This document shows positions 1 to 7,373 of a stretch of 15,381 bases of DNA, in pieces. The first letter of the stretch is position 1. Each line of letters opens with the position of its first letter. The DNA is from Flavobacterium sp. UBA807 (lineage in GTDB: Bacteria > Bacteroidota > Bacteroidia > Flavobacteriales > Flavobacteriaceae). The stretch spans positions 1 through 15,381 of the forward strand of contig DBIH01000118.1 of NCBI GenBank assembly GCA_002296885.1, given 5' to 3'. Under the pieces are notes generated by a model that saw only the letters and a list, made by a program, of their open reading frames with translations, did no database searches and was not told where the DNA came from. Position numbers and translations under genes: made by a program.

Positions 1-314
1 GGTTTATTACTCTCGATAGTGTAGATTTCATTGTAGTAGATTAGAAGGCAAGCCAATTGTGGTTTAGTATTGCGAAAAAATTCTATTTCTTCCGATTTGC
101 TCTCGAAATTGTATTGCAGGCAGGCTGTTTTTAATTTTTCTAAACTACTAACTAGTAATTTTATTGCTTCTTGTGCTACCTTTATCGGGTTGTTGTTTTC
201 TGCCTGAATTAGAGCTAATCTCTTGTCTACCTCTGCTTTTAAGGAAGCTGCCAATGATTTCATTTGTCCTTTTGTTGAATGTTGGTTTTTGACAAATCTA
301 TTGGAGTAGGGCAT
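1..314 (-). CDS. rteC: RteC family protein, N-terminal part (runs off the left edge)
   Basis: Reading leftward, the frame opens at ATG 314 (or ATG 263, 17 codons further in) and continues past base 1, so the C-terminal part is missing. From the second Met the protein has an amphipathic helical start, then EEIEFFRNTKPQLACLLIYY followed by NEIYTIE. This matches the conserved RteC core with its FFK-x-x-KP and LIYYN-x-x-Y-x-IE signature. RteC proteins are DNA-binding regulators encoded on Bacteroides conjugative transposons of the CTnDOT group, where they activate the excision operon. I infer that this window belongs to such an element or a relative. An in-frame TAA lies just upstream of ATG 314, so the start cannot be further out. 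Repeats at 324-376 lie in its promoter region. Family assignment is firm; the choice between the two starts is open. Confidence 0.82.
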   Translation of the reverse strand, partial: MPYSNRFVKNQHSTKGQMKSLAASLKAEVDKRLALIQAENNNPIKVAQEAIKLLVSSLEKLKTACLQYNFESKSEEIEFFRNTKPQLACLLIYYNEIYTIESNK

Positions 315-323
315 TGGGAGCAA

Positions 324-343
324 GGAATGTTATATTACATTCC
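324..343. promoter_or_regulatory. Palindrome in the rteC leader
   Basis: GGAATGT (324-330) and ACATTCC (337-343) are perfect inverted arms of 7 bp around an AT-rich 6-base centre, ending 10 bp before the upstream ATG of the rteC-like gene. It could be a dimeric operator or a 5'-leader hairpin. The sequence alone does not decide. Confidence 0.45.
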
Positions 344-376
344 CGAATTGCATAGTTTAAATTCCCGAATTGCATA
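339..376. promoter_or_regulatory. Two 16-bp direct repeats upstream of rteC
   Basis: ATTCCCGAATTGCATA occurs perfectly at 339-354 and at 361-376, 22 bp apart, or about two helical turns. They lie 25-62 bp upstream of the 314 start. Same-face tandem sites at this distance fit an activator or repressor of the leftward promoter. In CTnDOT the rteC promoter is activated by the response regulator RteB; whether these repeats are the equivalent site here is inference. Confidence 0.55.
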
Positions 377-424
377 CCAAGTTTTGAGTGTATATTTTTT
401 ATTTGGGTTTTGACTCACACGATA

Positions 425-601
425 TGATACCAATTTTTTTTTGAGATTTTTCTTTTTATTGTATTTGTCATTTTGTTCTTCCGGGAAGTGCAGCTTGACA
501 AAAGGCGTTTTTTAGAACAAAAGCGATTGGCGAATGAGCATGTTTTGAGGGAAGTGGAGCGGTTCCTTAACGAAAGAAAGCAAAAGGAAGCACAATACTA
601 A
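425..601 (+). pseudogene. Possible small membrane protein, frame-interrupted at a T run
   Basis: From about 428 to the TAA at 599-601 an open frame encodes a strongly hydrophobic stretch (IFLFIVFVILFF) followed by a charged, helix-prone tail ending NERKQKEAQY. That is the layout of a single-pass membrane peptide with a cytoplasmic coiled tail. The frame has no ATG. The ATG at 425 (MIPIFF...) is in the right place but is one base out of phase, because the intervening T run (434-442) has nine T instead of eight. With eight T the product would be 58 residues. The options are a decayed gene, a sequencing slip, transcriptional slippage, or a chance hydrophobic frame in T-rich DNA. I do not recognise a family. 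Confidence 0.3.
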
Positions 602-727
602 AACTCAGGAGTAATGCTACGCTCTATAAATTGTATCTGGTGTTTTGTGCCTTCCGTTACTATAAATGTAGCAAAACTTCCTTAGGGATTTCTTTTTCCT
701 TACTTTTGGATTTACAAATTTGTGTTT
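602..727. other. Intergenic leader, no gene seen
   Basis: This is AT-rich spacer before the Schlafen-like gene. I see no convincing open frame, no exact TAnnTTTG box, and no strong hairpin. A TACAAATTTG string at 712-721 resembles a -7 box but has four instead of two spacer bases. Confidence 0.4.
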
Positions 728-2188
728 ATGAAATCATGGGTAACTAAAGCCAAAGAAATTTTATCACACAGTTTAGGGAAGGTTCCGCAGGAATTAAATG
801 AACTAGACTGGAAGGAGACCTTATCACCCAAAAATGATAAATTATGTCAGCATATATCGGCGTTTGCTAATTTACCGGGAGGTGGTTATTTGGTTTTTGG
901 AGTGGAAGATAAAACGGCTACCCCAAAGGGCATTACAAAATCTGATGCCGATGCCATTGTTCAAAAATTAGCGAGTTTATGTCGTGACGGGGTTGACCCG
1001 TTGGTCTCTATTGATCATTCTATTGAGGACTATGAGGGTGTTTCCCTATTGTTTGTTCATATAAAAGAAAGCTCGGTTAAGCCAGTGCATTTAGCTACTA
1101 AAACTATTGAGCACAGTTTTATTAGAAGTGGTGGTACTACCCGTAAGGCCTCGCGGCCTGAAGTTGGAGGTTTAATGCTGAATAGTAAAACTCCTGTTTT
1201 TGAAGAATTGCACGCTTCCACTTTAAAGAATCAGATTGAAATAATGACGTTGTTGGACTATGCCACTATATATAAATTATTAAAGACACCTGTACCCACT
1301 AATGCGGAAGAAATTATGTATTGGCTTGACCGGGAAAAAATGATTGTTACTGTAGATGATTCCGGTTATTACATTACCAATTTTGGAGCTCTTGCTGCTG
1401 CACAAAACTTAACGGAGTTTGATGGATTATCCAGAAAGTCCATCCGTGTTATTAAGTATGAAGGGAAGAATAAAGCTGCCGGTAGCAAAGAATTTCCCGG
1501 ATCGAAGGGATATGCTATCGGGTTTGAAGGACTTATTCAATTTCTAAAGAGTCTGTTGCCAGGTAGTGAAGTTATTAAACATGCTTTACGTGAAGAAACT
1601 GCTGTTTATCCTGAAATAGCGCTTCGTGAGTTAATTGCCAATGCTTTGATCCATCAAGATTTTAGCATTAGGGGAAGTGGCCCTATGATAGAAATTTTTG
1701 AGGATAGAATTGAAATATCCAATCCGGGAAGATTACTACCTACTAAGAAAATAGACCGTCTTATTAGAACTACTCCTGAATCCAGAAACGAAGTTTTGGC
1801 TGCTGCTTTTCGCCGTTATAATATTTGTGAGGAACGAGGGTCAGGATTTGAAAAAGCTGTAAGAGCCATTGAGCTTTTTGGATTACCCCCTTTGAAATTT
1901 CAGGAGGCTGAAAACTCTTTTAAAGTTATCATGTATTCTCCTAAAAAGTTTGCCGATATGAGTGTTCAGGAGAGAATTGAAGCCTGTTATCAGCACAGTG
2001 TAATTCAATATTTTGGGAATGATGGAATGACTAATACCTCCTTGCGTCAACGTTTTGGTATGCATGACAAGCAAGCTTCACAAATATCCCGGTTGATTAA
2101 AGAGGCTACAGATGCCGGTAGAATAAAGCCTAAGGACCCGGAAAGTGGCTCTAAAAAATTCACGATTTATCTGCCTTATTGGGCTTAA
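728..2188 (+). CDS. AlbA_2/Schlafen-type ATP-binding protein with GHKL ATPase and winged-helix tail
   Basis: This 486-residue protein belongs to the widespread family annotated as ATP-binding or putative DNA-binding (Schlafen AlbA_2) proteins. Residues about 24-140 form the AlbA_2 domain, shown by LDWKETLSP and then FANLPGGGYLVFGVED. Residues about 295-390 form a GHKL-like (HATPase_c_4) domain with an N-box ELIANALIHQDF (301-312), NPGRL (332-336) and RGSG (370-373). Residues about 414-483 look like a winged helix. Length is normal for the family. Members are proposed nucleic-acid-binding regulators and many sit in defence or mobile regions; substrates are mostly unknown. A GTG two codons upstream (722) is in frame, but ATG 728 is the better start. 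It stands alone, with a terminator directly after it. Domain calls are firm; function is not. Confidence 0.85.
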   Translation: MKSWVTKAKEILSHSLGKVPQELNELDWKETLSPKNDKLCQHISAFANLPGGGYLVFGVEDKTATPKGITKSDADAIVQKLASLCRDGVDPLVSIDHSIEDYEGVSLLFVHIKESSVKPVHLATKTIEHSFIRSGGTTRKASRPEVGGLMLNSKTPVFEELHASTLKNQIEIMTLLDYATIYKLLKTPVPTNAEEIMYWLDREKMIVTVDDSGYYITNFGALAAAQNLTEFDGLSRKSIRVIKYEGKNKAAGSKEFPGSKGYAIGFEGLIQFLKSLLPGSEVIKHALREETAVYPEIALRELIANALIHQDFSIRGSGPMIEIFEDRIEISNPGRLLPTKKIDRLIRTTPESRNEVLAAAFRRYNICEERGSGFEKAVRAIELFGLPPLKFQEAENSFKVIMYSPKKFADMSVQERIEACYQHSVIQYFGNDGMTNTSLRQRFGMHDKQASQISRLIKEATDAGRIKPKDPESGSKKFTIYLPYWA

Positions 2189-2197
2189 GTAGCTGAA

Positions 2198-2680
2198 TTT
2201 TTATTTGACCGGAAAGCGGAATGTTTTTTTAACCCCTTATTAACTAAGGGGTTTTTATTTGTTCGAGTTTTGCAAGATGCTTTGCAATCATGGTGTGGTA
2301 GCATTGCAAAGCTGTTTGCCAATGGTACTGTTTTTATTTGACCGGAAAACGGAAAATTGCTTTAATCCCTTATAAAAAGAGGCTTTTTTATTTGCTCGAG
2401 TTTGCAAAATACGCTTGCAATTATGGTATGCCAGTATTGCAAAACTGTTTGCAAAAGGTACTATTTTTATTTGACCGGAAAACGGAAAATTGCTTTAATC
2501 CCTTATAAATAAAGGGTTTTTTATTTGCTCGAGTTTGCAAAATGCATTGCAAGGATGCGCGGTAGTATTGCAAACCAGCTTGCCAATGGTACCGTTTTTA
2601 TTTGACCGGAAAACGGAAAAACACTTTAAGGCATTACAAATCAAGGTGTTTTTATTTGCTCGAGTTCTACAATTGCTTTA
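2198..2680. repeat. 131-133-bp tandem repeat, about 3.7 copies, with terminator-like hairpins
   Basis: Units begin at 2198, 2331, 2464 and 2595, each with TTTTTATTTGACCGGAAA. Spacings are 133, 133 and 131 bp. Each unit then has a small CCG/CGG hairpin, a C-rich/G-rich hairpin followed by a T run, a second TTTTTATTTG string, a CTCGAG or TTCGAG, and a block rich in the palindrome TTGCAA. In unit 1 that block forms a perfect 10-bp inverted repeat, GCTTTGCAAT/ATTGCAAAGC. The fourth unit decays after about 2670. The terminator-like stem changes sequence between units 1 and 4 but still pairs. The array fills the gap between two genes and codes for nothing convincing. It may be an array of terminators or small RNAs, or protein-binding sites. 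Confidence 0.85.
2231..2259 (+). terminator. Rho-independent terminator after the Schlafen-like gene
   Basis: AACCCCTTA (2231-2239) and TAAGGGGTT (2245-2253) form a perfect 9-bp stem with a 5-base loop, followed by a T-rich tail. It begins 43 bp after the stop codon. It is also the hairpin of the first unit of the tandem repeat at 2198-2680. Confidence 0.75.
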
Positions 2681-2817
2681 TCAACTCTTTTATCTTTCCA
2701 AGGGGATATTGAACGTAGCAAAAGTATCCTTTATGGAAACTCATTATGATAGCAATTATACACTCCAAAAAAATAATGGTTTTCAGCGTATTTGATTATA
2801 CAAATTCAAGATTAAGT
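2681..2817. other. Intergenic sequence between the repeat array and the HNH promoter
   Basis: This AT-rich sequence follows the decayed fourth repeat. I see no gene, hairpin or recognisable site. An open frame crossing it (2535-2795) starts inside the repeat array and has no protein-like character. Confidence 0.5.
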
Positions 2818-2857
2818 TTTGGCATTTTATTTCTTTTATTGCCAAAGTTTAATTTTG
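2818..2857 (+). promoter_or_regulatory. Promoter with operator-like inverted repeat for the HNH-HEPN pair
   Basis: TAATTTTG at 2850-2857 is an exact Bacteroidota -7 box (TAnnTTTG), 31 bp before the ATG at 2889. Just upstream, TTTGGCA (2818-2824) and TGCCAAA (2840-2846) are perfect inverted arms with 22-bp spacing that cover the -33 region. No good TTTG box lies at the usual 19-21-bp distance, which suggests an activated or repressed promoter. Confidence 0.5.
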
Positions 2858-2888
2858 CTATCTTAGCCCTACCACAATTAAATACTAC

Positions 2889-3950
2889 ATGAATCTTCCG
2901 CATAACAGTTTGCTTCCTGTATCTAAACTAGCCGCTTCGTTTGGGAACACTTCTGCAACATATAAATTCTATTGGTTGTTGGCTATATTGGAATTGGTGG
3001 AGGAAGGACAGGTAACGATACCGAAGCGGCATTTATTTGCGCGCATGATTGGCAATGCGTGGTATACTGTGAACTATTTTCATGTTTCGTTTGGGAAACA
3101 GGATTTAATACAGCATGCAGTACTCTCAATATTAGAGCAGGAGCGATTGACTATTGATGTAAAGAAAAATGTATTATTGACCGTATTGGAAAACTCCAAC
3201 GAAAAAACTACTCAACAAACTTTGTTTCATTTTAATAAAAATGTACCGCATTGGTTTTTATCTCCGTGGTTTGCCAAAGTGGGAGAGGAGAATGATGTTA
3301 CTTACCGGAAGCGGATTTACAGCTCTTCGCAGTTATTTGAAAATGATTGTTTGTATGCGCTTTATGATGACCATATTGTAGTTAACCCTGATTGGGTTAA
3401 TTACCTAAAGGAAAATGCCAGAATACTCAAAGATTTTATTTATTGGAACCTGACTTTGTTTTTGCAGGTACGAAACCCGAATGTACCGGATATAGCCAAC
3501 AAGCTGATACGAGCGCCATTTAGAGAATCACTTACAAACCAACGCAAGAACTACTGGGATATTGTTTTTAAGGAACTTGGAACTGTTGATTGCATTTTTA
3601 CCAATACAGCTTTGACCATAGACCGCTATGCGTTGGACCATTTTGTACCTCATGCTTTTGTATCACATGACTTGATTTGGAATTTGGTGCCCATTGATAC
3701 TGGTTTTAACTCAACCAAGAGCGATAAGCTACCTAATATGGAAACTCACTTTGATGGTTTCTTTAAACTGCAAAAAACTGCATTTGAAATTTTACACCAT
3801 TATAGTCCAAAAAGTAAATTGCTTGAAGAGTATTTGACTATTTACCCTGATTTGAGCAGCACACAAAATTTTGATTATTCTAAGTATAAAGAAAGCATTC
3901 AGCCATTAGTTACTATTGCACATAATAATGGGTTTGGGTATTTGGTTTAA
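2889..3950 (+). CDS. HNH endonuclease domain protein
   Basis: This 353-residue protein carries a C-terminal HNH nuclease domain. DCIFTNTAL (234-242) is followed by LDHFVPHAFVSHD (249-261), WNLVPI (264-269) and N274-x-x-K277. These match the H-N-H or H-N-N catalytic pattern (metal and base from D250/H251, N265, and N274 or K277), as in Cas9-type and phage-defence HNH domains. The first 230 residues are helical, with a TYKFYWLLAILELV segment (24-37), and belong to no domain I can name; they probably supply specificity. The next gene follows after 18 bp on the same strand, so the two are likely one transcript. I infer a DNA-cutting defence effector, probably dependent on its HEPN-like partner. 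The nuclease call is firm; the substrate is unknown. Confidence 0.8.
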   Translation: MNLPHNSLLPVSKLAASFGNTSATYKFYWLLAILELVEEGQVTIPKRHLFARMIGNAWYTVNYFHVSFGKQDLIQHAVLSILEQERLTIDVKKNVLLTVLENSNEKTTQQTLFHFNKNVPHWFLSPWFAKVGEENDVTYRKRIYSSSQLFENDCLYALYDDHIVVNPDWVNYLKENARILKDFIYWNLTLFLQVRNPNVPDIANKLIRAPFRESLTNQRKNYWDIVFKELGTVDCIFTNTALTIDRYALDHFVPHAFVSHDLIWNLVPIDTGFNSTKSDKLPNMETHFDGFFKLQKTAFEILHHYSPKSKLLEEYLTIYPDLSSTQNFDYSKYKESIQPLVTIAHNNGFGYLV

Positions 3951-3968
3951 TATTAAACAACAAGCACA

Positions 3969-4982
3969 ATGGATGAATTTGATGAAATGTATCAATACAG
4001 TAAAGTGGTGGAGATTTTATTGGACTATGGATGGGTGCTTACTCCCTTTATCATCGGAAGGGATTTTCAAAAAATTCAACAACAGCTTAGCACAATAGAA
4101 GGCAAAGTTCTTTCAGAAGTGGAAAAAGATTCATTTAAGGAAGAATTATACGCCTTACTTACAGATATTACATTTAGTGTTTCAACAAGATCTTTTTTTG
4201 TTTACAGGGCAAAAGAAGTTAAACATGTTCAAAATTTTTCTCATCATATTGAGAGAGCATTACTGCATTATTATAACAACGACTATTTTTCTACGGTTTT
4301 GTGTCTATTGCCTGCTATTGAGGGTTCTCTATTATCATATTATGGTTGGCAATTCGGAACTACCCGAAAACCAAGCATTACTAAGTTGATTAAGGAAATT
4401 GAGAAATGTAGAGCAGCTACTTATAATCCAAAGAATTATAAAATGTACAGTGGATTTATATCTAACTTTTTGCAAAGATGGATTTTCTCGGACACTAGTA
4501 TTGCAGATATATCTGAGTCGTATTTAAACAGGCACTATGTATTACATGGCATGGGAAATAATAATTACTATACGATTGCGGATGCCCAAAGATTGATTAT
4601 GTTTTTTGATTTGTTTATAGAATTTTTATCGCTTGAACAACAAATCAATTATAATTTTATTCCAAATCCAGGAGAAAACGATTTGATTGACAGCCGGAAC
4701 AATTATTATTTTAGACTTCAAACAGTTGAAATTAGTAGAAAGGAAGCAATGGAAACTGAACAAAAATTTATGGAACAAAATGTAAATTACTATACCGAAA
4801 AAAACATTCCGAACTTTAAGGATATGGTTTTACGGTTTGCTATTGAACATATGGAGTTTATGAAGGAACATGAAATTAAGTTTGGTAAAAGGAACCGAGT
4901 GCATACTTCATTATTTAAAAGAATTAAAAGTAGATTAGAAAAGATTTTGTTTTCAAAAAATAATTTTATCCACCTTTTTTAA
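3969..4982 (+). CDS. HEPN-like protein (R-x4-H motif)
   Basis: This 337-residue protein is probably helical. The stretch YYNNDYFSTVLCLLPAIEGS (101-120) and the later LNRHYVLHGMG (186-196) with DAQRLIMFFDLFIEFL resemble the C-terminal HEPN-like domains of bacterial proteins with an NRHxxxHG signature. R188 and H193 give the R-x4-H motif that HEPN ribonucleases use for metal-independent RNA cleavage. Such domains act as toxins or abortive-infection effectors, or only as dimerisation and nucleotide-binding modules. The N-terminal 90 residues and the charged C-terminus (about 250-337) are unassigned. It sits 18 bp after the HNH gene and likely works with it. Its last 17 bp overlap the end of the convergent Mrr-like gene. 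The HEPN call is by motif only. Confidence 0.6.
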   Translation: MDEFDEMYQYSKVVEILLDYGWVLTPFIIGRDFQKIQQQLSTIEGKVLSEVEKDSFKEELYALLTDITFSVSTRSFFVYRAKEVKHVQNFSHHIERALLHYYNNDYFSTVLCLLPAIEGSLLSYYGWQFGTTRKPSITKLIKEIEKCRAATYNPKNYKMYSGFISNFLQRWIFSDTSIADISESYLNRHYVLHGMGNNNYYTIADAQRLIMFFDLFIEFLSLEQQINYNFIPNPGENDLIDSRNNYYFRLQTVEISRKEAMETEQKFMEQNVNYYTEKNIPNFKDMVLRFAIEHMEFMKEHEIKFGKRNRVHTSLFKRIKSRLEKILFSKNNFIHLF

Positions 4983-5922
4983 ATTTCCCCGCTTTACTAT
5001 CATACGTTAAAAGTGTTTGCATTTTTGTTGTTTTATCACCATCAGTGGCATAGAAATGCATTTCATCATCTTTCATTATTATGTCGCTCTGTACTTCATT
5101 GCCCAATTTTATATTTATGGCATTGGCTTTTATATTCCCATTGTTGTCTTTTAGCGTTCTGCCGGTTATATTATCAGGAGTCACAAATTGAAAATTAATC
5201 ATAGTGTTGCAGTTTAATTCCAGCAAATCGATATTTTGCCCTTCTGATGTTTTAACATAACTGTTAGTGAATGTTAAAGTAAAATTGACGGGAAAATCTT
5301 CGGACTTGTAGTCCTTGATTGTCATCCAATTTAAGAGCGCCGCATTAAAAATCTGCATACGGTTATTATTGACAACCTCAGCTAAAATTTGCTTTATGCT
5401 TTTTGTATTACTATCATCTACAGAGTAGATTATATTTGGAGAATCTTTGTGCACTTTTTTTAGCGTTTCTTCATCAGCATCGAATGTTAGTACAAGCGAG
5501 TTGAATTTATATGTAAAATTTGGTTTTATCTGCCTCACCGGCAGGAGTTGCAATAGAAAATCCCTAGTTAGAGATTCGGCTGTCATTAATTCAATTCCAA
5601 ATGTTTCAGCAGCATTAACAGCATCTGTTTGAAAACCATTGGCACTAATGAATATTTTTTTATTAATGGATTTAATCCTTTCACATTTGCCGTGAAACGC
5701 TTCTAATTTTTCAACAGGAATTTTGCCTTTGTAATCTTTGCATTCAATAGCAATGTTCATTTCAAAGCCATTGATTTTAGAAGCTATTAAAACATCAATT
5801 TCTCGATTGCGACCGCTTGAATTAGGAATGCTATAGTTTCTGAATATTTGTGTATATTCAGAATCTTTAAACGTTTCCTGAATTAGTGCTATCGTTTTTT
5901 CGAACTGTTTTCCGTTATTCAT
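4966..5922 (-). CDS. Mrr-like restriction endonuclease (PD-(D/E)XK fold)
   Basis: This 318-residue protein has an N-terminal Mrr_cat-type nuclease domain (about 1-120). FEKTIALI carries the lead glutamate, REIDVLI gives D43, and AIECKDYKG gives E60 and K62, the D-x16-E-x-K catalytic set. FISANGFQTDAVNAAETFGI (91-110) is the usual fourth strand and helix of the Mrr group. Mrr-family enzymes cleave DNA, often modified DNA, and several defence effectors share this domain. Residues 125-318 are not recognised; they look beta-rich and could be a sensor or specificity domain. The ATG (5922) directly follows the TAA of the upstream gene with no base between, so translation is probably coupled. The nuclease call is firm. 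Confidence 0.82.
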   Translation of the reverse strand: MNNGKQFEKTIALIQETFKDSEYTQIFRNYSIPNSSGRNREIDVLIASKINGFEMNIAIECKDYKGKIPVEKLEAFHGKCERIKSINKKIFISANGFQTDAVNAAETFGIELMTAESLTRDFLLQLLPVRQIKPNFTYKFNSLVLTFDADEETLKKVHKDSPNIIYSVDDSNTKSIKQILAEVVNNNRMQIFNAALLNWMTIKDYKSEDFPVNFTLTFTNSYVKTSEGQNIDLLELNCNTMINFQFVTPDNITGRTLKDNNGNIKANAINIKLGNEVQSDIIMKDDEMHFYATDGDKTTKMQTLLTYDSKAGKFKKGG

Positions 5923-6927
5923 TTAAGTGCGTCTTATGGCAAGTCTTTTATCTACTAAAGCTAAATATTTCATTCCGCTTTGGTCAAAAATATCTTCAGG
6001 CTTCTCTACTTTTGAAGCTGCATGAACTCCATTTAAAAACCCAGGGGTTGCTGCGGCAATCGCCAAGAATTTATTTTCGACAGTTAACATGGATATCCCC
6101 GAACTTAAAAGCCCGCAAACTGTTCCGTAAAAAATATTGCCCATTTGGCTTTCATTCATTTTTGCAGAGAGTTCCTCTTTTCGGAATTTTAGTTCCTTTA
6201 TAGTTTCTGTAAATAATTCGGTGCCTTCTATGTACTGGGGATTTAGTACTAATAGCTCCACTTTGTTCTTAAAATCTTTAAGCAGGTCAGTATGCTTATC
6301 CTTAAAAGCCCTAACTTTTACCAAATCTATGTTTTCGGGAAATGGGATTAGTTCTTTTAAAATTGTTCCTCTTTTCCTGTTTTGATTCATTTTTGAAGTC
6401 ATTAACCCGGTTACGTTGACAACATCTGTTGTAGGTAGCATTTGCAATTCTTTGCTAATCGTCATGGCTAATAGTTTCATTAATAGATTAGCGGTTTTGC
6501 TTTCTACCAAATACCAACTATCATTAGGACTTAGTCTTTGTGCTAAACCTAAATCCTGTAAAGCATAAAATATTTCGCCATCAAACTTATCAGCATGTAA
6601 TTTAGAAGGGAAAAAGCGTTGCGGTGGTCTTGAATTTTTACGAATATCTAAATTAGCATTGCTTCTTATGAAACTATTTTTATGCTGATTAAGGTACTCT
6701 AAGAATGCCTTTGAAAACTCTATAGGATTAATAATCTCCAGAGGATTGACAGGGATTACCAATTCATTTTGAACCAAATCAAGCATGAACGGATCGTAAT
6801 TTCCATTAGGTTTATAGAAATATTCCTGAGGAACAATTGAACCAATAGTATCGTAATACAATAGTGTCCTCAATGTCCAATCAGTACGTGGGAGATTGAT
6901 GTATGGGTAATATAAAATGTTATCCAT
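5923..6927 (-). CDS. DUF6236-like protein, unknown function
   Basis: This 334-residue protein begins MDNILYYPYINLPRTDWTLR and continues LLYYDTIGSIVPQE. The YYPY start, a tryptophan, and the LYYD-x-I-x-x-x-VP pattern resemble proteins annotated as DUF6236; I could not verify this by search. The middle (about 60-250) is mixed helix. Residues about 264-305 are hydrophobic and small-residue-rich (SSGISML, AIAAATPGFL) and could be one or two membrane segments or a buried core. The gene is the second of three on this strand: 23 bp after the small upstream gene and directly abutting the Mrr-like nuclease gene. That fixed order suggests it regulates, senses for or neutralises the nuclease, but nothing in the sequence shows which. 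Confidence 0.55.
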   Translation of the reverse strand: MDNILYYPYINLPRTDWTLRTLLYYDTIGSIVPQEYFYKPNGNYDPFMLDLVQNELVIPVNPLEIINPIEFSKAFLEYLNQHKNSFIRSNANLDIRKNSRPPQRFFPSKLHADKFDGEIFYALQDLGLAQRLSPNDSWYLVESKTANLLMKLLAMTISKELQMLPTTDVVNVTGLMTSKMNQNRKRGTILKELIPFPENIDLVKVRAFKDKHTDLLKDFKNKVELLVLNPQYIEGTELFTETIKELKFRKEELSAKMNESQMGNIFYGTVCGLLSSGISMLTVENKFLAIAAATPGFLNGVHAASKVEKPEDIFDQSGMKYLALVDKRLAIRRT

Positions 6928-6950
6928 AGGTGTAGTTTACCATATTAATG

Positions 6951-7325
6951 CTAATCTTGAGTTACCTGCCACTGTCCGTTTTCATAATTACATGTGACAC
7001 TACCAATTAAATCACCCGCTAAATTTCTTATATATAATCTTTTGAAGGTAGCCAGGACTATTACAATATTTTCAGTATCAACAGCAAAATTAGCTAGGAC
7101 TAATGCATCAATTTCTGCCTGATTACTATTGTAAACGTAATCCCATTTAATATTATTAACAGAAGAAGGGCTTGTATCAATGATTAAATTGCCCGGGGTT
7201 CTAACTATTTGAACTGTTCCAATATTTCGATTATTATATAGTATTTCGGCAAAAGTACCAAAATCGATTGCGCTGTCGACAGGGATTCTTAATCTTGAGG
7301 AGATTATATTTGCTAATTCGTTCAT
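6951..7325 (-). CDS. Small protein of unknown function, first gene of the Mrr operon
   Basis: The preferred start is ATG 7325 (MNELANIISS), giving 124 residues. An in-frame upstream ATG at 7391 would add 22 residues rich in Lys, Tyr and Ile that look like untranslated AT-rich leader and would overlap the divergent gene's start. The protein has a short helical start and then alternating beta-type stretches (TVQIVRTPGNLIIDT, ENIVIVLATFKRLYIRN, GQWQVTQD). I do not recognise a family and see no signal peptide or catalytic motif. The DUF6236-like gene starts 23 bp downstream, so this is probably the lead gene of a three-gene operon. It could be an antitoxin-like or sensing subunit, which is speculation. 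Confidence 0.65.
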   Translation of the reverse strand: MNELANIISSRLRIPVDSAIDFGTFAEILYNNRNIGTVQIVRTPGNLIIDTSPSSVNNIKWDYVYNSNQAEIDALVLANFAVDTENIVIVLATFKRLYIRNLAGDLIGSVTCNYENGQWQVTQD

Positions 7326-7373
7326 AATTTTATAAATTTTGACCTTGTAAATATACTTATAAATCCGAAAATT
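7326..7373. promoter_or_regulatory. Divergent promoter interval
   Basis: Only 48 AT-rich bases separate the leftward small gene and the rightward MltR-like gene, so both promoters must overlap here or lie within the genes. TATAAATTTTG (7331-7341) is a near match to a rightward -7 box with one extra spacer base. No exact box is present for either strand. Confidence 0.3.

Noticed and set aside
2425..2436. Shared 12-mer GGTATGCCAGTA between the repeat array and the structured RNA (15176-15187)
   Set aside because: Several chance 12-mer matches are expected in 15 kb, and the flanking bases do not match.
2198..2680. CRISPR-like array
   Set aside because: The repeat unit is about 133 bp and contiguous. 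There are no short repeats separated by unique spacers and no cas gene in the window.
2535..2795. 86-codon open frame on the plus strand
   Set aside because: It begins inside the third tandem repeat and crosses the array and spacer. Its composition is low-complexity and not protein-like.
5013..6385. Plus-strand open frames of 60 to 105 codons opposite the Mrr and DUF6236-like genes
   Set aside because: They are mirror frames of well-supported minus-strand genes and lack recognisable motifs.
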